This document shows positions 59,185 to 64,000 of a stretch of 64,000 nt of DNA, piece by piece. Both the position numbers and the translations under genes were made by a program. How positions within the stretch are numbered: the first letter of the stretch is position 1; each line of letters begins with the position of its first letter. The notes under the pieces are model-generated. The model saw only the letters and a list, made by a program, of their open reading frames with translations, did not search any database and was not told where the DNA came from. The stretch covers positions 1 to 64,000 of the IMG/VR virus record IMGVR_UViG_3300023174_000045; one strand, 5' to 3'. Source of the DNA: a virus.

Positions 59185-59454
59185 ATGATGCATTTCAATC
59201 CCGAAACCAAGACCTACAAACTGTTCCATGCCTTGTACAATGGCGAAACAGTGACTGCCAGCCAAGCTGAAAAGCGTTTTGGCATCAAGAACATCAGCGC
59301 TGAAGTCAGCCGTGTTCGCCAAGCTGGTTATGCAGTTTATGCCAACAGCCGCAAAGCTGGCAATGGCGTTAAAGTCACAGAGTATGTGATTGGCAAACCC
59401 AGCCGCAAATTGGTTGCCGCTGGTTACAAAGCAATGGCACTTGGTTTGGTCTAA
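59185..59454 (+). CDS. Helix-turn-helix-like protein, 89 aa
   Basis: AAAGGAG precedes ATG 59185 (a second ATG follows at once). KLFHALYNGETVTASQAEKRFGIKN, then SAEVSRVRQAGYAVYANSR, has the spacing of a winged-helix DNA-binding domain, ending in a basic tail. It may regulate phage promoters. It is monocistronic, with its own promoter and terminator. Confidence 0.6.
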   Translation: MMHFNPETKTYKLFHALYNGETVTASQAEKRFGIKNISAEVSRVRQAGYAVYANSRKAGNGVKVTEYVIGKPSRKLVAAGYKAMALGLV

Positions 59455-59492
59455 ACCAACTCGCTGTCCAATTCACACTGGACACACATGAC

Positions 59493-59520
59493 AAAAGCCC
59501 TACAACTGGTAGGGCTTTTT
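59493..59520 (+). terminator. Rho-independent terminator
   Basis: AAAAGCCCTAC-AACTG-GTAGGGCTTTTT; followed directly by a TTGACC promoter. Confidence 0.88.
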
Positions 59521-59521
59521 C

Positions 59522-59550
59522 TTGACCGATAATTCTGTATCGTGTATAAT
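59522..59550 (+). promoter_or_regulatory. Sigma70 promoter of the TTGACC family
   Basis: TTGACC, 17 bases, TATAAT, five bases before the ATG at 59556. Confidence 0.8.
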
Positions 59551-59555
59551 ACACT

Positions 59556-60014
59556 ATGATTAAAGAACTCTTCCAACGTTGGGATCGGCACCGTGTGATC
59601 ATGGACCGTGTGAATGGCGAACCTTATTTGGAACGCTACTACGTGTTTCTTAAGGATAGAAAACGATTCCCATTCAACATCTTTGTGCATAAATTTTTGA
59701 AGTCGGATCCAGACGATGTGCATGATCATCCCTGGCCTTACTTTACTATTATATTGAAGGGTGGTTACTGGGAATGGATTCCGGTGTTTAACACACGTGG
59801 TCAAAAGATACACGAGTATTGTGTGTGGCGCAAGCCCGGCAGTTTTAGATGGGCCAGTGCCAACACCTATCACAGAATTGAATTGGATCCAGCAGTGACA
59901 TGTTGGACACTGTTCATGCCCGGCATCAAACAACGCGACTGGGGCTTCCTGGTCAAGAACAAGTGGGTGCAGTGGCAAGAATACTTGACCATGCGCCGAA
60001 GTCAATCAACCTGA
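59556..60014 (+). CDS. Cupin-fold (RmlC-like) phage protein, 152 aa
   Basis: A beta-rich protein. DVHDHPWPYFTIILKGGYWEW holds the His residues of a cupin metal site, and ASANTYHRIELD a further His. This family (with a closing CWTLFMPG..RDWGF) is common in phages; its function is unknown but sugar or small-molecule binding is likely. The gene seems leaderless. Confidence 0.7.
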   Translation: MIKELFQRWDRHRVIMDRVNGEPYLERYYVFLKDRKRFPFNIFVHKFLKSDPDDVHDHPWPYFTIILKGGYWEWIPVFNTRGQKIHEYCVWRKPGSFRWASANTYHRIELDPAVTCWTLFMPGIKQRDWGFLVKNKWVQWQEYLTMRRSQST

Positions 60015-60015
60015 A

Positions 60016-60023
60016 AGTAAATA
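60016..60023 (+). promoter_or_regulatory. Late-promoter-like box AGTAAATA
   Basis: AGTAAATA just after the cupin stop and one base before the ATG at 60025. Confidence 0.3.
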
Positions 60024-60024
60024 T

Positions 60025-60432
60025 ATGACAGACATAGGACAGTTTCTCATGGAATTCGGTGACTTTTTAATTTGGTTTGGACTGATATACTTTGCAGTTA
60101 CCATAGCATTTGGCCTGCTGGAAGCCTGGTTGATACACCGGTTTTCTCAAGAACTCACTGAAGAATTGTCTTCAGTGGGGCAGGCCTTGGATGAAGAACG
60201 GCTGATTGCACTCACAGTGGAACACGAGCATGATCAATATTTCTGTTATAATAGTGTCACCAACGACTTTGTTTGTCAAGGGCGTGATTTGAAGGAAATA
60301 CGTGAACGGTTTCGTGAGAGGTATCCCAACAAGGATGCGGCCATTTATGATGGTGACAAGACAGCAGTGGCCACGCTGAAATCGCAACTCAAAGAATTAA
60401 AGAAACAAAATGAAAATAGCATTGGTATCTGA
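60025..60432 (+). CDS. Membrane-anchored hypothetical protein, 135 aa
   Basis: One N-terminal membrane segment (FLIWFGLIYFAVTIAFGLLEAWLI, about residues 13-36), then a charged soluble part. It overlaps the following phosphoesterase gene by 23 bases. Function unknown. Confidence 0.6.
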   Translation: MTDIGQFLMEFGDFLIWFGLIYFAVTIAFGLLEAWLIHRFSQELTEELSSVGQALDEERLIALTVEHEHDQYFCYNSVTNDFVCQGRDLKEIRERFRERYPNKDAAIYDGDKTAVATLKSQLKELKKQNENSIGI

Positions 60433-61237
60433 CGTACACCTAGAGTTTGGTGACCTAGACTTTGACAACGACAGCGGCGCTGACGTCCTAATCCTGGGTG
60501 GTGACATTTGCATTGCCAACGATATGACGCAACGTGATCTTTACAACACCATGGGTGAAGAATATCGCAGTAACCGATTTCATGCGTTCTTCCAACGATG
60601 CAGTGAGAGATTTCCGCATGTGATTTTCATTGTGGGCAATCACGAACACTATCATGGTGACTTTGCCAAGACTGTGCCGCACTTCAAAGATGTCCTGAGA
60701 TATTTGCCCAACTTGCACATACTTGAAAAAGAAACTTTTGTGCTGGATGACATCACATTCATTGGTGGCACATTATGGACTGACATGAATAAGCGTAGTG
60801 TTCGTACCTTGCATGAGATTTCACGCATGATGAATGATTTTCGTTGTGTAGACAATACGGCCAAAGACAATGATCAATGGGGCAGTCGGTTTACCACCAC
60901 AGATGCTGCCAATGACCATGATGCCATGTTGGCATTTGTTCGAACCACTGTGGAGTCCAATCCTGCCGGACGCTATGTTGTGGTAGGGCATCATGCACCC
61001 AGCAGGCTCAGCACCCATCCAAAATATGCCCATGAGGCCATAATGAATGGTGGGTACAGTAGTGAACTGGATGACTTTATTTTGGATCACCCACAGATCA
61101 AGTTATGGACACACGGGCACACGCACGAGGACTTTGACTACCGAATTGGGTCATGTCGAATCTTGTGCAACCCAAGAGGTTATGTCAACTATGAAGAAAG
61201 GGCAGATACATGGCGCCTGGTCACAGTGGAAGTATAA
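60410..61237 (+). CDS. Calcineurin-like metallophosphoesterase
   Basis: A 275-residue phosphoesterase. Motifs are LVSDVHLEFG (Asp, His), LGGDIC (Asp), IVGNHEHY (Asn, His), VVVGHHAP (His) and WTHGHTHEDFD (His pair). It belongs to a phage and bacterial family of unknown substrate, distinct from the PlcP-like enzyme. The ATG lies inside the end of the previous gene. Confidence 0.85.
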   Translation: MKIALVSDVHLEFGDLDFDNDSGADVLILGGDICIANDMTQRDLYNTMGEEYRSNRFHAFFQRCSERFPHVIFIVGNHEHYHGDFAKTVPHFKDVLRYLPNLHILEKETFVLDDITFIGGTLWTDMNKRSVRTLHEISRMMNDFRCVDNTAKDNDQWGSRFTTTDAANDHDAMLAFVRTTVESNPAGRYVVVGHHAPSRLSTHPKYAHEAIMNGGYSSELDDFILDHPQIKLWTHGHTHEDFDYRIGSCRILCNPRGYVNYEERADTWRLVTVEV

Positions 61238-61245
61238 AAAACTGG

Positions 61246-61274
61246 TTGCGTTATTCGGGATTTTGTGTTATAAT
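61246..61274 (+). promoter_or_regulatory. Sigma70 promoter before a candidate ncRNA
   Basis: TTGCGT, 17 bases, TATAAT. Predicted transcription start near 61281. Confidence 0.7.
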
Positions 61275-61280
61275 AAAGGG

Positions 61281-61383
61281 AAATCCTTGTCATTGGAGTT
61301 TGTTGCCCTGGGCACGCCGAGAACCCAATGACGGATGGCCCAGTCCCAACGAACGCACGTGGAGTGTGGGTTGGATCTTTTTA
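61281..61383 (+). ncRNA. Candidate structured small RNA with terminator
   Basis: About 100 bases with no convincing reading frame. A perfect 8-bp stem joins GTCATTGG (61289-61296) to CCAATGAC (61325-61332), enclosing a small TGCC-CTG-GGCA hairpin. A second hairpin pairs CCAAC (61346-61350) with GTTGG (61370-61374), with an inner CGCAC/GTGTG stem, and is followed by CTTTTT, like a terminator. A promoter stands directly before it. No known RNA family recognised. Confidence 0.55.
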
Positions 61384-61402
61384 ACCTTGAGAATATGGAT
61401 TG

Positions 61403-61612
61403 ATGATGGAAGCTGGTAAAACAAAAACTCGTTTTGACATGGAACAAGAGATCATGCAGGCATGGCAAGTGCTGGATGATATCAAAATGTTGAGCGCCCG
61501 TGAAGGCACCGAAAAGGAAGACTGGGACGCAGTAGTCCGACTGTATCAAATTCGTTTTGAAACTTTGTTTGAAACATTTGAACAACTGATCAAAGCCGGC
61601 ACCATTCTTTGA
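61403..61612 (+). CDS. Hypothetical phage protein, 69 aa
   Basis: A helical acidic protein (MMEAGKTKTRFDMEQEIMQAWQVL). ATG 61403 and 61406 and TTG 61400 are all in frame; no strong Shine-Dalgarno chooses. Its stop overlaps the next ATG (TGATG). This opening is frequent in small proteins of marine phages. Confidence 0.65.
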   Translation: MMEAGKTKTRFDMEQEIMQAWQVLDDIKMLSAREGTEKEDWDAVVRLYQIRFETLFETFEQLIKAGTIL

Positions 61613-62151
61613 TGTTTACAGAATCCATTGACACTGATCGATTTGTTTTGAGAGTGCCAAGATCCACTGATGGTGTGGCAGTGTATGCGGCTGTGGCAGA
61701 TGTAATTAAACAACTTCGCACATGGCCAGAATCATGGCCTTGGGCCAAGCAGGCACAAAGCCTGGCAGTTTCTACAGCATATTGTGAACGAGCACGTGAG
61801 AATTTTGAACGTGAACAACAATGGAGCCTGTTTGTGTTTGATCGACTCACTAAACAGGTGGTTGGCAATTTAGAATTTCACACTCTACACACAGAGTTGA
61901 ACATGTGGGAACTGGGGTTTTGGACCCGAACATCGCTGCAACGTTGTGGCTTGATGTATGAGTCAATGATTGCATTGTTTGACTGGATGAAACAACACAA
62001 TCCTGACATCGAAATGCTGACCAAACACAACATCAACAATGGTGCCAGTATGCAAATAATGGAAAAAGTGGGATTCAAGTCAGTTGGCGAATATGTGTTT
62101 GACTCAGTGGCATACAAAATGTATTCCAGCAATCCAAGAGGAGTTGAATGA
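61612..62151 (+). CDS. GNAT acetyltransferase, RimJ/RimL-like
   Basis: A 179-residue N-acetyltransferase. It begins FTESIDTDRFVLRVPRSTDG. VVGNLEFH and MWELGFWTRTSLQRCGLMYESM span the acetyl-CoA site (the usual R-x-x-G pattern appears as QRCG) and NNGASMQIMEKVGFKSVGE is the RimJ/L end motif. It may acetylate a protein N-terminus or antibiotic; the target is unknown. Confidence 0.8.
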   Translation: MFTESIDTDRFVLRVPRSTDGVAVYAAVADVIKQLRTWPESWPWAKQAQSLAVSTAYCERARENFEREQQWSLFVFDRLTKQVVGNLEFHTLHTELNMWELGFWTRTSLQRCGLMYESMIALFDWMKQHNPDIEMLTKHNINNGASMQIMEKVGFKSVGEYVFDSVAYKMYSSNPRGVE

Positions 62152-62390
62152 TGATTAGTGCAGTATTATTTGTCGTTGCCTTAATAGGATGGGGGTGGCT
62201 GGTGTTTGGAAATCATTTCACATGGCTGGAACGCCGCCGAGAACTATGCAGTATTGGTGACCATTGGTTGACCAATAAGGGATTTACTTGGCATAACAAG
62301 CACGGTGAATACTTTAGCGAGCATCATTGCAGAGCTTGCGATTACATGAAGGTACACAATGAGCCCAGAGCAACAGATCCGAGTACATGA
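62148..62390 (+). CDS. Small membrane-anchored protein with His/Cys cluster, 80 aa
   Basis: ATGATG start overlapping the preceding stop. One N-terminal membrane helix (ISAVLFVVALIGWGWLVF), then a His/Cys-containing tail (CSIGDHW, HHCRACDYMKVH) that could bind metal. It overlaps the next gene by 32 bases. Confidence 0.6.
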   Translation: MMISAVLFVVALIGWGWLVFGNHFTWLERRRELCSIGDHWLTNKGFTWHNKHGEYFSEHHCRACDYMKVHNEPRATDPST

Positions 62391-62592
62391 AGAATGGTGC
62401 CGACTGCGAGTAGAGGCCGCTGAGGCTGATCGTGACTATGCACTGGGCTTGGCCGGTGCCGCACATTTGGAATTGATGCAAGCCTTGAAATATGGATTCA
62501 ATCCTGCCTCAGCACACAGCACACTGATCAGCATTGGCAAGTTGAGTCCAAGACTAAATCAAATAAGAGAAGAATATGAACGAAAAGTTTAA
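62359..62592 (+). CDS. Hypothetical phage protein, 77 aa
   Basis: Helical protein (MSPEQQIRVHEEWCRLRVEAAEADR). Overlaps the genes on both sides (32 and 17 bases). No family recognised. Confidence 0.6.
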   Translation: MSPEQQIRVHEEWCRLRVEAAEADRDYALGLAGAAHLELMQALKYGFNPASAHSTLISIGKLSPRLNQIREEYERKV

Positions 62593-62815
62593 ACAGTTGG
62601 CCCTCGAGGCCAAGATGGCGACTGCGGACTTTGATGTAGGCAGTTACTATGTGGCCACACCAGATCGGATGCAGAAACTTTGCGAATTGATTGTGCGGGA
62701 ATGTGCCAAAGCCTGTATCAATATGGGCAATGACTATGAAATAAAATCTGCTGGTCAGTATCAAGCAGAAATGTTTGCTTTTGCGATTAAAAAACATTTT
62801 GGAGTTGAACAATGA
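62576..62815 (+). CDS. Hypothetical phage protein, 79 aa
   Basis: MNEKFKQLALEAKMATAD, then a Cys-containing helix (CELIVRECAKACINMG) and a C-terminal HFGVEQ. The MNxKxKQLAxxA...LIVRECxxxC pattern is common to small proteins of T4-like marine phages. Coupled to the next gene by ATGA. Confidence 0.7.
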   Translation: MNEKFKQLALEAKMATADFDVGSYYVATPDRMQKLCELIVRECAKACINMGNDYEIKSAGQYQAEMFAFAIKKHFGVEQ

Positions 62816-63537
62816 AAATTTACATCAGCGGATATAGAGATCATTGGATCTCACCTTACACCATGCTGGACTATGTGTTCTTCTGGACTGACTGGTCCAA
62901 GTGTGCTCGTTGGACTGTGGAACAAAGTCTTGAAGATCATCGTAGAGAAAAATCTCAGTTTGTGGAACGTCCAGACTGGTGTGAAAAGTGGAGTGACCGT
63001 CTTACACCCATCAGCCGGGGCATCATGTGGGTACTGGATCGTGTGCATCCGCCCATCAACTACATCAAGATTGACCGCTACGATACCTGGAGCATGGACC
63101 ATACATTGAGTCCAATTATCTTGCCCATGCTGAAACAACTCAAAGAAAAAAAGCATGGCGCACCGTTTGTGGATGACGAGGATGTGCCTGAAGAACTGAA
63201 GTCAACATCTGCACCGCCCAAAGAAAATGACTGGGACACTGATGCCAATCACTTTGCTCGTTGGGACTGGGTCATGGATGAAATGATCTTTGCGTTTGAG
63301 TGCAAGGTAGATGACTCCTGGGAAGAAGCGTTTCGTTCAGGCGAACATGACCTGCTTTGGATACCAGTAGACAAAGAAGGCAATGAAGTGCCCAAAGGTG
63401 AACACAAATACTATCAAATGGGCAAAGGTCCCAAAGATACCTACCAGTGCGATTACGAAGGAATGAAAGTGGTAGAAACTCGCATCCAAAACGGCTTCCG
63501 CTTGTTTGGAAAATATTTTTCTTCGCTCTGGGACTGA
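62812..63537 (+). CDS. Hypothetical phage protein, 241 aa
   Basis: A Trp/Asp-rich soluble protein starting MKIYISGYRDHWISPYTMLD. A frequent family of large marine myoviruses (opening MKIYIxGYRxHWISPY) with no known activity. It ends KYFSSLWD and overlaps the next gene (TGATG). Confidence 0.75.
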   Translation: MKIYISGYRDHWISPYTMLDYVFFWTDWSKCARWTVEQSLEDHRREKSQFVERPDWCEKWSDRLTPISRGIMWVLDRVHPPINYIKIDRYDTWSMDHTLSPIILPMLKQLKEKKHGAPFVDDEDVPEELKSTSAPPKENDWDTDANHFARWDWVMDEMIFAFECKVDDSWEEAFRSGEHDLLWIPVDKEGNEVPKGEHKYYQMGKGPKDTYQCDYEGMKVVETRIQNGFRLFGKYFSSLWD

Positions 63538-63809
63538 TGCTCGGTCACAACTACAACGATCACAGAGCCAGTTTAGGCTATTCAATTAAAAGTCTAAAAG
63601 AAGCGGATCAGGCATTTCATTCTCGAGCTAAGTGGGCCGTGGAGTTTGCATGGTGGCCACACCGCTGTGAAATCACTAGAAAAATTATTTGGTTGCAACA
63701 TGCTTACCGTGGTTGTGTTAGGTGGTCTGATGGCTGGGCCACACCTGATTATCGTTGGCATGATCGCCATGAACATTTGATTTGGGTATTAAAAGGACCA
63801 TATGGGTAA
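63537..63809 (+). CDS. Hypothetical phage protein, 90 aa
   Basis: A basic His/Trp-rich protein (MLGHNYNDHRASLGYSIKSL). The ATG at 63537 overlaps the preceding TGA. Overlaps the next gene by 8 bases. No family recognised. Confidence 0.6.
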   Translation: MLGHNYNDHRASLGYSIKSLKEADQAFHSRAKWAVEFAWWPHRCEITRKIIWLQHAYRGCVRWSDGWATPDYRWHDRHEHLIWVLKGPYG

Positions 63810-64000
63810 TGATGCGTTTGAAAACATGACAGCAGACTTGATGAACATGGCCGAAGGAGTAGAACGTCAGCACAGCATTACTGAAGCAGCCTACGAGGCT
63901 TGGCGACTGGAATTCACGTTTGATGGCATTCGAGGTCTTAGATACGGACAGAGTTTTTGCAATCATTTCGACATAACAGATTACGTGCTGTTTTACAAAA
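63802..64000 (+). CDS. Hypothetical protein, runs off the right edge (partial)
   Basis: Translation gives MGNDAFENMTADLMNMAEGV, then a helical part and FDGIRGLRYGQSFCNHFD. AAAAGGA lies 5 bases upstream. At least 66 residues; the C-terminus is outside the window. No function assigned. Confidence 0.6.
   Translation, partial: MGNDAFENMTADLMNMAEGVERQHSITEAAYEAWRLEFTFDGIRGLRYGQSFCNHFDITDYVLFYK

Overview
The window is one contiguous piece of a large T4-like (myovirus-type) phage genome. Genes are densely packed with ATGA, TGATG and TAATG overlaps and organised as phage modules: DnaG-type primase, DnaB/gp41-type helicase, class Ia ribonucleotide reductase, glutaredoxin, ATP-dependent DNA ligase, UvdE-type UV endonuclease, tail fibre and tail spike genes, and a PAAR spike tip. 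Two promoter classes are visible by eye. One is sigma70-type (TTGACC/TTGACA, 17 bp, TATAAT). The other is a T4-type late box (TATAAATA and variants) before virion genes and several others. The host is probably a Gram-negative betaproteobacterium (Burkholderiales-like), because the phage carries a porin of that type, PstS, Isc proteins, Clp proteins and PhoB-type boxes. This is inference; no host sequence is present.

Layout. 1-6.2 kb: end of a DnaE-like gene, a virion gene, primase, helicase, a radical SAM enzyme and a glycosyltransferase-like gene. 6.1-13.6 kb: tail fibre (minus strand) and structural or internal-head-type genes. 13.6-16.1 kb: iscU, a B12-binding radical SAM gene and iscA. 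16-18.6 kb: PD-(D/E)XK nuclease and pectate-lyase-fold tail spike. 19-24.4 kb: nrdA, PRMT-like methyltransferase, nrdB, an antisense GIY-YIG endonuclease and glutaredoxin. 25-27.6 kb: PAAR protein and virion proteins. 27.6-32 kb: small genes, DNA ligase and an SGNH-like protein. 32-36.7 kb: a structured leader or ncRNA, a membrane protein, clpX, ribosomal protein bS21, hsp20 and clpS. 36.6-43.3 kb: a mainly minus-strand host-like block with a metallophosphoesterase, glycosyltransferase (agt), phospholipase-C-like plcP, porin and pstS. 43.3-48.6 kb: glycosyltransferase-like gene, UDP-glucose dehydrogenase, 2OG-oxygenase-like gene, amidinotransferase and uvdE. 48.6-54.8 kb: phasin-like pair, lipoproteins, a ClpP-like protease, a nuclease-like internal protein and clpP. 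54.8-64 kb: a third radical SAM gene, many small genes, a metallophosphoesterase, a candidate ncRNA and a GNAT gene.

How the genes fit together. The outstanding system is a phosphate-starvation cassette. plcP and agt are the pair that in bacteria replaces phospholipids with glycolipids under phosphate limitation; pstS and a porin lie beside them. Both plcP and pstS have a 7-4-7 Pho box, then exactly 10 bp, then the same TTAAAT -10. The phage thus appears to tie membrane-lipid replacement and phosphate uptake to the host PhoB regulator. A second system is proteostasis: ClpX with zinc finger and IGF loop, ClpP, a second ClpP-like protease with its triad, ClpS, and Hsp20 with a ROSE-like RNA-thermometer leader. 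A third is Fe-S biogenesis (IscU, IscA) serving three radical SAM enzymes. I found no tRNA genes, CRISPR arrays, insertion sequences or integrase.
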